The position numbers and the translations under genes were made by a program. Of a stretch of 64,000 bases of DNA, positions 26,337 to 34,593 are shown piece after piece. The first letter of the stretch is position 1; every line of letters begins with the position of its first letter. The DNA is from Roseibacterium beibuensis (GTDB lineage Bacteria > Pseudomonadota > Alphaproteobacteria > Rhodobacterales > Rhodobacteraceae). The notes beneath the pieces were generated by a model that was given only the letters and a program-made list of their open reading frames with translations, was not told the origin of the DNA and did not search any database. The DNA lies in the NCBI RefSeq assembly GCF_039542305.1, contig NZ_BAABHW010000005.1:62001-126000 (forward strand), given 5' to 3'.

Positions 26337-27668
26337 ATGAATGAAGCCTATCGACTGCCCGCGCGCAAGATCGACCCGACCAAGGGCGTCACCCTGCCCG
26401 ACGGCACCCTCAACGACCAGGACCGGATCGAGATCGGCCCCACGCCGCTGGCCTATGCCGAGTGGGAGGCGGCGGGCCTGACCCTGCCCGATCTGCCCGC
26501 CATGCGGGCCTGGCGCTTGCACCGGCTGGTGGACCGTCTGGCCGAGCGCGATTACGCAGGCGTGTTGATGTTCGACCCGCTCAACATCCGCTACGCCACC
26601 GACTCGACCAACATGCAGCTATGGAACACCCACAACCCGTTCCGCGCCTGCCTCGTCTGCGCCGATGGGCACATGGTCTTGTGGGATTACAAGAATTCCC
26701 CCTTTCTCGCCGATCACAACCCGCTGGTGGCCGAGGTCCGCTCGGGCGCGTCGATGTTCTATTTCGCCACGGGCGACAGCGGCGGTGCGGCGGCGGCGGA
26801 CTTCGCGGGGCAAGTGTCCGAGATCCTCGGCACCCATGCGGGTACCAACACGCGGCTCGCCGTGGACAAGATCATGTGGCAAGGCGCCCGCGCATTGGAG
26901 GCGGCCGGCCTGATGCTGTTCGATGGCGAAGAGGTCACCGAGAAGGCCCGCGCGATCAAGGGCCCCGACGAGGTCCGCGCCATGCGCTGCGCCAGCCATG
27001 CCTGCGAGGCCTCGGTCGCCGCGATGGAGGATGCCTGCCAGCCCGGCCTGACCGAGGACGATATCTGGGCCGTGCTGCATGCCGAGAACATCCGCCGCGG
27101 CGGGGAATGGATCGAAACGCGCCTTCTGGCCTCGGGGCCGCGCACCAACCCGTGGTTCCAGGAATGCGGGCCGCGCCGGGTGCAGGAGAACGAGATCGTG
27201 GCCTTCGATACCGACCTGATCGGCTGTTATGGCATCTGCATCGACATCTCGCGCACCTGGTGGGTCGGCCCCGACCGTCCTCGCCCCGACATGGTCGAGG
27301 CGATGCAGCATGCCCATGAGCACATCATGACCAACATGGCGTTGCTGCGCCCCGGCGTTTCGTTCCGCGAGTTGACATTCGGCGGCCACCAGCTCGCCCC
27401 GAAATACGACGCGCGCAAGTATTCCTGCCGCTTCCACGGTGTGGGCCTGTGCGATGAATGGCCCCTGATCGCCTATCCCGACCACTACGTCGAAGGCGCC
27501 TTCGACTACGAGGTGGAACCCGGCATGACCTTCTGCGTCGAGGCGCTGGTGGGCGAAGAGGGCGGCGATTTCTGCATCAAGCTGGAGGATCAGGTTCTGA
27601 TCACCGAGGATGGATACGAGACCCTGACGCGCTATCCGTTCGACGCGGCGCTCATGGGCAGCGCCTAG
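26337..27668 (+). CDS. dddP: Dimethylsulfoniopropionate lyase DddP
   Basis: 443 aa, creatinase/M24 fold. It cleaves DMSP to dimethyl sulfide and acrylate in the cytoplasm. The six iron ligands described for DddP (D295, D297, D307, H371, E406, E421 in the Ruegeria enzyme) appear here at a constant offset of four: D291, D293, D303, H367, E402, E417. The block FDTDLIGCYGICIDISRTWW separates DddP from ordinary Xaa-Pro peptidases. It is strong evidence for a marine DMSP-using bacterium. Transcribed away from the DUF3445 gene; no acrylate-use genes follow. Confidence 0.95.
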   Translation: MNEAYRLPARKIDPTKGVTLPDGTLNDQDRIEIGPTPLAYAEWEAAGLTLPDLPAMRAWRLHRLVDRLAERDYAGVLMFDPLNIRYATDSTNMQLWNTHNPFRACLVCADGHMVLWDYKNSPFLADHNPLVAEVRSGASMFYFATGDSGGAAAADFAGQVSEILGTHAGTNTRLAVDKIMWQGARALEAAGLMLFDGEEVTEKARAIKGPDEVRAMRCASHACEASVAAMEDACQPGLTEDDIWAVLHAENIRRGGEWIETRLLASGPRTNPWFQECGPRRVQENEIVAFDTDLIGCYGICIDISRTWWVGPDRPRPDMVEAMQHAHEHIMTNMALLRPGVSFRELTFGGHQLAPKYDARKYSCRFHGVGLCDEWPLIAYPDHYVEGAFDYEVEPGMTFCVEALVGEEGGDFCIKLEDQVLITEDGYETLTRYPFDAALMGSA

Positions 27669-27776
27669 ACCGACTCGACACCGCACGGTGCGACACGACC
27701 GCGTGACCGAACCCGGCTTCGGGTTGCGACCCGAGGCGACTGCACACATGCTCTGCCGGACTGAAGGAGCGCGTTC

Positions 27777-29000
27777 ATGCCCACCGAAAAACTGACCTTT
27801 CCCGGACATGCGGGCGACACGCTCGCCGCGCGGCTGGACCTGCCCGAGGGGCCGCATCTGGCCACGGCGCTGTTTGCGCATTGCTTTACCTGCGGCAAGG
27901 ATATCGTGGCGGCGCGGCGCATCGCGGCACGTCTTGCCGCCGAGGGGATCGCGGTTCTGCGCTTCGATTTCACCGGGCTGGGCCACAGCGCAGGAGAATT
28001 TCGCAATACCTCCTTCACCTCGAACGTGGCCGACTTGCACGCGGCAGCCGCGGCGCTGGCCGAGCGTGGCATGGCCCCGGGTCTGGTGATCGGCCACTCG
28101 CTGGGGGGTGCGGCGGTGCTGAAGGCGGCGCGTGGCATCCCGTTGGCCAAGGCAGTCGTAACCATCGGCGCGCCCTTCGACCCGGCCCATGTCACCCACA
28201 ATTTCGGCGACGCGCTGGAGCGGATCGAACGCGACGGGGCGGGCGAGGTGGATCTGGGCGGGCGGCCCGTGCAGATCGGGCGCGGCTTTGTCGAAGACGT
28301 GCAGGGCGAGGCGATTGCCGGGGACATCGCGCATCTGGGACGCGCCCTGCTCGTCCTGCATGCACCGCGCGACGCGGTGGTGGGGATCGACAACGCCACA
28401 CGGATCTTCATGGCCGCCAAGCACCCGAAAAGCTTCGTCACGCTCGACGATGCGGACCACCTGATCACGCGGGCCGGCGATGCAGAATATGCCGCCGGTG
28501 TCATTGCAAGCTGGGCGCAGCGCTACCTTGCGCTGTCGCCCCCGGCCCCGCCGCCCGGCGCCCCCGAGGGCATCACCCGCGTCTCCGAGGCCGACCCGGA
28601 CGGCTTCCTGCAAGACGTGATGGCCGGGCCGATCCACCATGCGTTGGCGGATGAGCCTCGCAGCTATGGCGGCACCGACCGGGGTTTTACCCCTTACCAG
28701 TTCCTCGCCGCGGGTCTGGGCGCCTGCACCTCCATGACCATCCGCATGTATGCGCGGCGCAAGGGCTGGCCGCTGACCCATGTGTCGGTCGATGTGCGCC
28801 ACGACCGGGTGCATGCGCAGGACGCCAGTGCCCACACCCCGTTAGACCGGTTCACCCGGATCATCACGCTGGAGGGGCATCTGAGCGACGACCAGCGCCG
28901 CCGATTGCGCGACATCGCTGACCGGTGCCCCGTGCACAAGACACTGGAGGCCGGTGCGACCGTCGACACCGAGGTAAAATCCACGCCGGCCGCGCCTTGA
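27777..29000 (+). CDS. Alpha/beta hydrolase-OsmC fusion protein
   Basis: 407 aa, two domains. Residues 1-250 form an alpha/beta hydrolase with nucleophile elbow GHSLGG (S about 106), an oxyanion-region ALFAHCFTCGKDI, and a late Asp/His (LHAPRDAVVG, DDADHLI). Residues about 265-405 form an OsmC-like peroxidase-type domain with the reactive cysteine pair in GLGACTSMTIRMYARRK and DRCPVHKTLE. Such fusions are known and probably handle thiol or acyl-thiol peroxides or esters; the true substrate is unknown. GAAGGAG precedes the ATG. Its stop codon lies inside an FNR-like palindrome. Confidence 0.9.
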   Translation: MPTEKLTFPGHAGDTLAARLDLPEGPHLATALFAHCFTCGKDIVAARRIAARLAAEGIAVLRFDFTGLGHSAGEFRNTSFTSNVADLHAAAAALAERGMAPGLVIGHSLGGAAVLKAARGIPLAKAVVTIGAPFDPAHVTHNFGDALERIERDGAGEVDLGGRPVQIGRGFVEDVQGEAIAGDIAHLGRALLVLHAPRDAVVGIDNATRIFMAAKHPKSFVTLDDADHLITRAGDAEYAAGVIASWAQRYLALSPPAPPPGAPEGITRVSEADPDGFLQDVMAGPIHHALADEPRSYGGTDRGFTPYQFLAAGLGACTSMTIRMYARRKGWPLTHVSVDVRHDRVHAQDASAHTPLDRFTRIITLEGHLSDDQRRRLRDIADRCPVHKTLEAGATVDTEVKSTPAAP

Positions 29001-29016
29001 TCCCGATCAAGGCGCG
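28991..29016 (+). terminator. Perfect 12-bp stem-loop at the end of the hydrolase-OsmC gene
   Basis: CGCGCCTTGATC (28991-29002) and GATCAAGGCGCG (29005-29016) pair fully around a 2-nt spacer. There is no T run, and the centre is an FNR-type site, so the palindrome may be an operator rather than, or as well as, a transcription end. Confidence 0.45.
28997..29010 (+). promoter_or_regulatory. FNR/Crp-type site TTGAT-N4-ATCAA before the DUF6455 gene
   Basis: TTGATCCCGATCAA is an exact match to the FNR/FnrL consensus. Its centre lies 66 bp before ATG 29070, an activating distance if transcription starts about 25 nt before the ATG. Seen directly; binding is inferred. Confidence 0.6.
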
Positions 29017-29069
29017 CGGCGTTGCGCCGTCCCAAGCTGCGCCAACCCAAAATGGCAAGGAGCCGCGCG

Positions 29070-29318
29070 ATGGGACTGTTTCGTAAACTCGACTCTGCCA
29101 ATGAACTGGCAACCGGCATGGCCGTCCGGCTGGGGGTCGATCTGGAATCGGGGTTCGAAACCGGGCCGGTTCAAGCCGCCTACCAGTTTCGCGACATGGT
29201 GATGCGCTGCTCGACCTGCACCCACCATGAAGAGTGCCGCCGCCTTCAGGCCCACGCCATCGAGCTGGACTTTCCACCCGCCTATTGCCGCAACCGCGAC
29301 CGGTTCGAGCGCGGCTAA
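29070..29318 (+). CDS. DUF6455 small cysteine-rich protein
   Basis: 82 aa from ATG 29070, preceded by AAGGAG. The C-terminal half carries MRCSTCTHHEECRRL and PAYCRNRDRF, i.e. a Cys/His set (C-x2-C-x2-HH-x2-C...C) that could bind zinc or iron. It matches the DUF6455 family of Rhodobacterales. An FNR-type site upstream suggests oxygen-dependent expression. Its TAA overlaps the convergent Lrp-family gene (CTAA). Confidence 0.82.
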   Translation: MGLFRKLDSANELATGMAVRLGVDLESGFETGPVQAAYQFRDMVMRCSTCTHHEECRRLQAHAIELDFPPAYCRNRDRFERG

Positions 29319-29788
29319 AGCTCGGCGTCCAGGGGCAAAAGCGGCGACGCCTTGATCTCCTCCATGCTGAGGAGAGCGGTCACGTTGTGGATTTTCACCT
29401 CGGAAATGAGCGCCTGGTAAAAGCGGTCATAGGCGCGGGCATTGGGCACCCGCACCTTGAGGATATAGTCGATATCGCCCGCCAGCCGGTGCGCCTCCAT
29501 CACCTCGGGATGGGCGCGCAGGGTTTCGAGAAAGCGGGTCTGCCACTCGGCCTCGTGCTCGGAGGTGCGGATCAGGACGAAGAAACAGGCCTCCAGCCCC
29601 AAGGCGTCGGCATCCAGCAAAACGGTCTGCCGCCCGATCACGCCCGCCTCGCGCAGCTTGCGAATCCGGGTCCAGACCGGCGTCTTGGACGAGCCCACCA
29701 CGCGCGCGATATCCTCCAGCGACCGGCTGGCATCCTCTTGCAGCGCGGCGAGGATTTTCCTGTCGAGCGCATCGATCTGAACGGGCAT
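29315..29788 (-). CDS. Lrp/AsnC-family transcriptional regulator
   Basis: 157 aa. N-terminal winged HTH (ALDRKILAALQEDASRSLEDIARVVGSSKTPVWTRIRKLREAGVIG) and C-terminal RAM/AsnC ligand domain (FFVLIRTSEHEAEWQTRFLETLRAHPEVMEAHRLAGDIDYILKVRVPN). It is divergent from the sulfate-assimilation operon, and a near-perfect Lrp box lies between them, so it probably controls cysG onward and itself. GGAGG lies just upstream of its ATG. Confidence 0.93.
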   Translation of the reverse strand: MPVQIDALDRKILAALQEDASRSLEDIARVVGSSKTPVWTRIRKLREAGVIGRQTVLLDADALGLEACFFVLIRTSEHEAEWQTRFLETLRAHPEVMEAHRLAGDIDYILKVRVPNARAYDRFYQALISEVKIHNVTALLSMEEIKASPLLPLDAEL

Positions 29789-29879
29789 TCCGGCCTCCTG
29801 ACCTGATTGGAACGGTGATCCTGACCCGACCCAGATACGGAACGAACGTCCCTTTTCGCAAGGGATATCTGCCGCCGGT

Positions 29880-29894
29880 TAGGAAATTATTCTA
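29880..29894 (+). promoter_or_regulatory. Lrp-type operator in front of cysG
   Basis: TAGGAAATTATTCTA matches the E. coli Lrp selection consensus YAGHAWATTWTDCTR at 14 of 15 positions (G instead of H at position 4). It lies 33 bp before the cysG ATG and 91 bp before the divergent regulator's ATG. The stretch CCCTTTTCGCAAGGG just upstream is a small hairpin. Confidence 0.6.
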
Positions 29895-29927
29895 TCTTCG
29901 TGGCGAAACACAGCTTCGAGGTTCGCC

Positions 29928-31322
29928 ATGCGACATTTCCCGATCTTCCTAGACCTCGACGGTGCCCGTGTCGTGGTATCGGGCGGTGGCGAGGCGGCGT
30001 TGGCCAAGCTGCGCCTGCTGATGAAGACGCGCGCACGCCTGACCGTTTTCGCGACCGATCCCGCGGACGAGGTGATCGAATTGGCCCGCGAAGGACGGAT
30101 CGCGCTGGTGCGGCGCGCGGTCGAGCCGGGCGATGCGCTCTGTGCACGGCTGTTCTACGCCGCCAATGACGACGATGCCGAGGATGCGCGCGTGGCCACC
30201 CTCGCCCGCGCCGATGGCGCGCTGGTCAACTGGGTCGACAATCTGAATGCCTCGCAGTTCATCACGCCCGCGATGGTCGATCGCGACCCGGTGACCGTGG
30301 CGATCGGGACCGAGGGCGCGGCCCCGGTCCTGGCCCGCCGCATCAAGGCGCATCTGGAAAGCCACCTGCCGACAAACCTCGGGGTGCTGGCGCGGGCCGG
30401 CCAGGCCTTTCGCAAGGCTGCCGAGGCGCTGCCCATGGGTCGCACGCGGCGGGAGTTCTGGGCCGCGTACTACGACCGCGCCGGCCCTCGCGCGCTGGTG
30501 CAAAACGGCGCGGATGCCCTCCCCCGAACCTTGCAAGACCTGCTGGACGACCACCTGGCGGCCAAGCCATCGACGGGGCATGTGGACCTTGTCGGCAGCG
30601 GGCCGGGCGACCCGGACCTGCTGACGCTGAAGGCGCGGAAATTGCTGGACGAGGCCGATGTCGTGATCCACGACCGGCTGGTCTCCCCCGCGATCCTCGA
30701 GCTTGCCCGGCGCGAAGCGGTGCTGATCAACGCCGGAAAGAAGGGCTTTGGCCCCGCCATGTCGCAGGAGGAGATCGGCCGCCTCATGGTCGAGCACGCT
30801 GCCCAAGGTGCCCATGTGGTGCGCCTGAAATCGGGCGATCCGGGCGTCTTCGGACGGCTGGACGAGGAGTTGGACGCCCTGAATGCCGCCGGCATCGACT
30901 GGGCCATCTGCCCCGGCATCACGGCGGCCAGCGCCGCCGCCGCGCAACTGGGCCAGAGCCTGACCAAGCGGGGCCGCAACTCGGACCTGCGGCTGCTGAC
31001 CGGCCATGACGTGAAGGGCTTTGCCGAGCAGGACTGGCGCGGGCTGGTACGGCCCGGGATGGTCGCCGCGATCTACATGGGCGCGCGTGGGGCGCGGTTC
31101 CTGCAGGGCCGTCTGCTGATGCATGGGGCCAGCCCCGATACGCCGGTCACGGCGGTGGAGAACGCCAGCCGCGTCGAGGCCCGCGTGATCGCCTCGACCC
31201 TGGCCGACCTTCCCGCCGATCTGGAGGCCGCCGCGCCCGACGGCCCGGTCATCCTGATGCTGGGCCTTGCCCCCCGCGCCGCCGTCGCCCGCCTGCCCCA
31301 GTTGCAAGAGGAGCTTGCCTGA
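29928..31322 (+). CDS. cysG: Siroheme synthase (CysG, fused dehydrogenase/ferrochelatase-methyltransferase)
   Basis: 464 aa. The N-terminal third (MRHFPIFLDLDGARVVVSGGGEAALAKLRLL, ALVNWVDNLNASQFITPAM) is precorrin-2 dehydrogenase/sirohydrochlorin ferrochelatase; the rest (VDLVGSGPGDPDLLTLKARKLLDEADVVIHDRLVS, VVRLKSGDPGVFGRLDEE, YMGARG) is uroporphyrinogen-III C-methyltransferase. It makes siroheme for the sulfite reductase two genes downstream. Its TGA overlaps the next ATG by one base. Confidence 0.96.
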   Translation: MRHFPIFLDLDGARVVVSGGGEAALAKLRLLMKTRARLTVFATDPADEVIELAREGRIALVRRAVEPGDALCARLFYAANDDDAEDARVATLARADGALVNWVDNLNASQFITPAMVDRDPVTVAIGTEGAAPVLARRIKAHLESHLPTNLGVLARAGQAFRKAAEALPMGRTRREFWAAYYDRAGPRALVQNGADALPRTLQDLLDDHLAAKPSTGHVDLVGSGPGDPDLLTLKARKLLDEADVVIHDRLVSPAILELARREAVLINAGKKGFGPAMSQEEIGRLMVEHAAQGAHVVRLKSGDPGVFGRLDEELDALNAAGIDWAICPGITAASAAAAQLGQSLTKRGRNSDLRLLTGHDVKGFAEQDWRGLVRPGMVAAIYMGARGARFLQGRLLMHGASPDTPVTAVENASRVEARVIASTLADLPADLEAAAPDGPVILMLGLAPRAAVARLPQLQEELA

Positions 31323-31621
31323 TGCCCCGCCCCTTCACCCCCAAGGTGCTGACCGCGAACGACCTGCTGCTTGGCGATGCCGTCTGGCTTGCCCCCGACG
31401 GGTCCTGGACCCGGCACATGTCCGAGGCCCTGCTGATCGAGGATCAGGCCAGCGCCGACCTGCACCTGCTGGATGCCGAGGCGCGCGGTCACGAGGTGGT
31501 TGGCCCCTACCTCGCCGATGCGCAATCCGGCCCGCATGGTCCCGAACCCACCCATTTCCGCGAAGCGTTTCGCACCCGCGGGCCGTCGAACCGCCCGCAC
31601 GGCAAACAACAGGCCGCCTGA
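31322..31621 (+). CDS. DUF2849 protein of the sulfite-reduction operon
   Basis: 99 aa. It matches the small DUF2849 family (KVLTANDLLLGDAVWLAPDGSWT, DEARGHEVVGPYLADA, HFREAFRTRGPSNRPHG). It is always found in cys operons of alphaproteobacteria, between the siroheme and sulfite reductase genes, as here, but no activity is known to me. Start overlaps the cysG stop (TGATG). Confidence 0.9.
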   Translation: MPRPFTPKVLTANDLLLGDAVWLAPDGSWTRHMSEALLIEDQASADLHLLDAEARGHEVVGPYLADAQSGPHGPEPTHFREAFRTRGPSNRPHGKQQAA

Positions 31622-31641
31622 GCCGCGACAGGAGATCCCCG

Positions 31642-33312
31642 ATGTATCGCTATACCGAGTTCGACCGCGATTTCGTCCGGTCGCGCGTGGCCCAGTTCCG
31701 CGCGCAGGTCGAGCGCCGCCTTGACGGCAGCCTGACCGAGGAAGAGTTCAAGCCCCTGCGCCTGATGAACGGGCTTTACCTGCAACTCCATGCCTACATG
31801 CTGCGGGTCGCGATCCCCTATGGCACCCTGTCGGCGGAGCAGATGCGCCAGCTCGCCATGATCGCCGAGCGGTGGGACAAGGGCTATGGCCATTTCACCA
31901 CGCGCCAGAACATCCAGTTCAACTGGCCCAAGCTGGCCGATGTGCCCGACATCCTCGACGCGCTGGCCGATGTGGGGATGCACGCCATCCAGACCAGCGG
32001 CAACACGATCCGCAACGTGACCGCCGACCATTTCGCCGGTGCTGCCGCCGACGAGGTGGCCGACCCGCGCCCGGTGGCCGAGCTGATCCGGCAATGGTCG
32101 ACCGACCACCCCGAATTCCAGTTCCTGCCGCGCAAGTTCAAGCTGGCGGTCACAGGCAGCCCCGAGGACCGCGCGGTGACGGCCGCCCATGACATCGGCC
32201 TGCGCCTCGTGCGGCAGGACGGAGAGTTGGGCGCGCAGGTGCTGGTGGGCGGCGGGCTGGGCCGCACGCCGATGATCGGCAAGGTGCTGCGCGACTTCCT
32301 GCCCCTGCCCGACCTTCTGCCCTATCTCGAAGCCATCGTGGCGACCTACAACCTGCTGGGGCGGCGCGACAACAAGTACAAGGCGCGGATCAAGATCACC
32401 ATGCATGAACACGGGCTGGAGGAAATCCGCGATCTGGTCGAGGCTGAATTTCCGGCCCGCAAGGCGCTGTTCGGCGGCATCGATCAAGAGATGCTGGCCG
32501 CCATCACCGCGCAATTCGCCCCGCCCACCTTCGAGACGGATGCCGAGGGCGATGTCCCTGCGTGGTATCACGGCGACCCGGTCTTTCGATCCTTCGTCGA
32601 TACCAACACCGCCCCGCACCGCGCCCCCGGCTACGCGATCCTGACCGTCTCGCTGAAGGCGCCGGGGGAGACGCCGGGCGATGCCACGGCTGAGCAGATG
32701 CGCGTCCTCGCCGATCTGGCCGAGCGCTACGGCCATGGCGAATTGCGCATCAGCCACGAACAGAACGTCATCCTGCCCCATGTGCCGCGCCGACACCTCA
32801 AGGCGATCCACGATGCGCTGCGCGAGGCAGGGCTGGCCAGCGCCAATGTCGGGCTGGTCTCCGACATCATCGCCTGCCCCGGCATGGATTACTGCGCCCT
32901 CGCCACCGCGCGTTCGATCCCGGTCGCGCAGCAGATCGCCAAACGGTTCGAGGAGCTGAAGCTGGAGCATGAAATCGGCCCGCTGAAGATCAAGATTTCG
33001 GGCTGCATCAATGCCTGCGGGCATCACCATGTCGGGCATATCGGCATTCTCGGCCTCGACCGAGCCGGGGTGGAGAATTACCAGATCACGCTTGGCGGTG
33101 ATGGCGGACCCGACGCCGTGATCGGCGAACGGGCGGGGCCGGGCTTTGCCTATGACGAGATCGTGGATGCGATCGAACGGCTGGTTCGTGCCTATCTGTC
33201 CTTGCGTGAGACCCCGCAGGAGACTTTTCTGCAGGTGCATAATCGGATAGGGTCCGACCTGTTCAGGAGCGCGCTATACGATCTGGAAAAGGACAGTGCC
33301 GATGCTGCCTGA
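31642..33312 (+). CDS. cysI: Nitrite/sulfite reductase haemoprotein (assimilatory sulfite reductase)
   Basis: 556 aa from ATG 31642, with CAGGAGA upstream. Two nitrite/sulfite reductase half-domains are recognisable; the 4Fe-4S/siroheme cysteines are C412 and C418 (CPGMDYC) and C455 and C459 (CINAC). Substrate arginines are in TTRQNIQFNW. Between cysG/DUF2849 and cysH, the role is reduction of sulfite to sulfide. Electrons probably come from ferredoxin through the reductase at 34594 (inference). Confidence 0.94.
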   Translation: MYRYTEFDRDFVRSRVAQFRAQVERRLDGSLTEEEFKPLRLMNGLYLQLHAYMLRVAIPYGTLSAEQMRQLAMIAERWDKGYGHFTTRQNIQFNWPKLADVPDILDALADVGMHAIQTSGNTIRNVTADHFAGAAADEVADPRPVAELIRQWSTDHPEFQFLPRKFKLAVTGSPEDRAVTAAHDIGLRLVRQDGELGAQVLVGGGLGRTPMIGKVLRDFLPLPDLLPYLEAIVATYNLLGRRDNKYKARIKITMHEHGLEEIRDLVEAEFPARKALFGGIDQEMLAAITAQFAPPTFETDAEGDVPAWYHGDPVFRSFVDTNTAPHRAPGYAILTVSLKAPGETPGDATAEQMRVLADLAERYGHGELRISHEQNVILPHVPRRHLKAIHDALREAGLASANVGLVSDIIACPGMDYCALATARSIPVAQQIAKRFEELKLEHEIGPLKIKISGCINACGHHHVGHIGILGLDRAGVENYQITLGGDGGPDAVIGERAGPGFAYDEIVDAIERLVRAYLSLRETPQETFLQVHNRIGSDLFRSALYDLEKDSADAA

Positions 33313-34054
33313 GCCCGTCGCGTTTTCGCCCGTGCCCCAACGGGTGACGCGCCTGAACGAGCGATACCGACACCACTCCGCCACCTCCGTTGTCGAACGC
33401 GCGCTTGCCGATGCCGATACGGGCCGTGTCGCGCTGGTCTCGTCCTTCGGGGCGGAGTCGGTGGTTTTGTTGCACATGGTTGCCGTGATCGACCCGCAAG
33501 TGCCGGTCCTGTTCATCGATACCGAGATGCTGTTTCCCGAAACGCTCGACTACCAGCGCGAGGTGGCCGACCACCTCGGCTTGCAGGATCTGCGCGTGAT
33601 CCGGGCCAGCCGGACGCGGATTGCCGCGATTGACCCGCAGGGCGACCTGCACCGGACCGATCCCGACGCCTGCTGCACCCTGCGCAAGACCGAGCCGCTG
33701 GAACATGCCCTCGCGCCGTTCGACGCCTGGATTACCGGGCGGAAACGGTTCCAGGGCGGGCAGCGGTCCGCGCTGGAGTTCTTCGAGGCCGAGGGGGCCG
33801 CGCGGATCAAGGTGAACCCGCTGGCCCATTGGCGGGCCGAGGACGTGCAGGACTACATGGTCAACAACCACCTGCCCCGGCATCCGCTGGTCGCGCGCGG
33901 TTTTCCGTCAATCGGCTGCGCGCCCTGCACCACCCCCGTCGCACAAGGCGAAGACCCGCGCGCCGGGCGCTGGCGCGGCACCGGGAAAGAGGAATGCGGT
34001 ATCCATTTCGTGGATGGAAAGATCGTGCGCGGCCCGTTGCGGCACGCATCCTGA
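33302..34054 (+). CDS. cysH: Phosphoadenylyl/adenylyl-sulfate reductase
   Basis: 250 aa from ATG 33302 (AAGGA 8 nt upstream); GTG 33296 is an alternative. It has the PP-loop SSFGAESVVLLHM, FIDTEMLFPETLDYQ, the cysteine pair DACCTLRKTEP and the second pair IGCAPCTTPV, and the catalytic end EECGIH. The CC/CxxC set means a 4Fe-4S cluster, so APS is the likely substrate rather than PAPS. The start overlaps the end of the sulfite reductase gene. Confidence 0.94.
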   Translation: MLPEPVAFSPVPQRVTRLNERYRHHSATSVVERALADADTGRVALVSSFGAESVVLLHMVAVIDPQVPVLFIDTEMLFPETLDYQREVADHLGLQDLRVIRASRTRIAAIDPQGDLHRTDPDACCTLRKTEPLEHALAPFDAWITGRKRFQGGQRSALEFFEAEGAARIKVNPLAHWRAEDVQDYMVNNHLPRHPLVARGFPSIGCAPCTTPVAQGEDPRAGRWRGTGKEECGIHFVDGKIVRGPLRHAS

Positions 34055-34077
34055 CGCCCAAGGAAAGGACAGATCAG

Positions 34078-34506
34078 ATGACCGAAACCGTGATCGTGCG
34101 CGACGATGGCTTTGCCGCCGATGGCGTGACCCATACGTTTGCCCCCCTGGCCGAGCTTGGCCCGGGCGGCGCAACGGCTGTCGAGATCGGCCCCTCCGAC
34201 GACGTGGCCGCGCTTGCGCCGCATCTGGGTCACATCTCGATCCTGCGCATTGCCTTCCCGAGTTTTGCGGATGGGCGCGGCTTCACCCTTGCCCGGCGCC
34301 TGCGCGCCATGGGCTATACCGGGACGCTGCGCGCCTTCGGGCATGTGCTGGCCGATCAATACGCCATGGCGCGCCGCGCGGGCTTTGACGAGGTCGAGAT
34401 CGACGCGGCGCTGGCCGCCCGGCAGCCCGAAGCGCAATGGCTGGCCCGGGCCGATTGGCGTGCAAACGACTACCAGGGGCGGTTGCGCGGCCAAGCTGCC
34501 GGTTGA
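34078..34506 (+). CDS. DUF934 protein of the sulfate-assimilation operon
   Basis: 142 aa from ATG 34078. DUF934 features: ISILRIAFPSFADGRGFTLARRLRAMGYTGTLRAFGHVLADQYAMARRAGFDEVEID. These proteins accompany sulfite reductase and cysH in proteobacterial operons; function is not established. It follows cysH by 23 bp after the ribosome site AAGGAAAGGAC. Confidence 0.92.
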   Translation: MTETVIVRDDGFAADGVTHTFAPLAELGPGGATAVEIGPSDDVAALAPHLGHISILRIAFPSFADGRGFTLARRLRAMGYTGTLRAFGHVLADQYAMARRAGFDEVEIDAALAARQPEAQWLARADWRANDYQGRLRGQAAG

Positions 34507-34519
34507 CGCCACGCCGCCC

Positions 34520-34533
34520 CTGATCCAGATCAA
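34520..34533 (+). promoter_or_regulatory. FNR/Crp-type site before fpr
   Basis: CTGATCCAGATCAA differs from the FNR consensus TTGAT-N4-ATCAA at only the first base. Its centre is 67 bp before the GTG of fpr, almost the same distance as the FNR site before the DUF6455 gene. It may give fpr a separate oxygen-responsive promoter. Confidence 0.45.
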
Positions 34534-34593
34534 GGATAGCGCCAGGCCCAAGGGCTAAGCCCTCACTGTTCCCAAACGAGCGAGCCCAATCCC

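Noticed and set aside
27710..27725. AACCCG-GCTT-CGGGTT hairpin after dddP as a terminator
   Set aside because: Stem is only 6 bp and no T run follows; could be chance at this GC content.
26619..28835. 738-codon minus-strand ORF opposite dddP and the hydrolase-OsmC gene
   Set aside because: Composition (His/Arg/Gly/Ala-rich) is typical of antisense reading; dddP is certain on the other strand.
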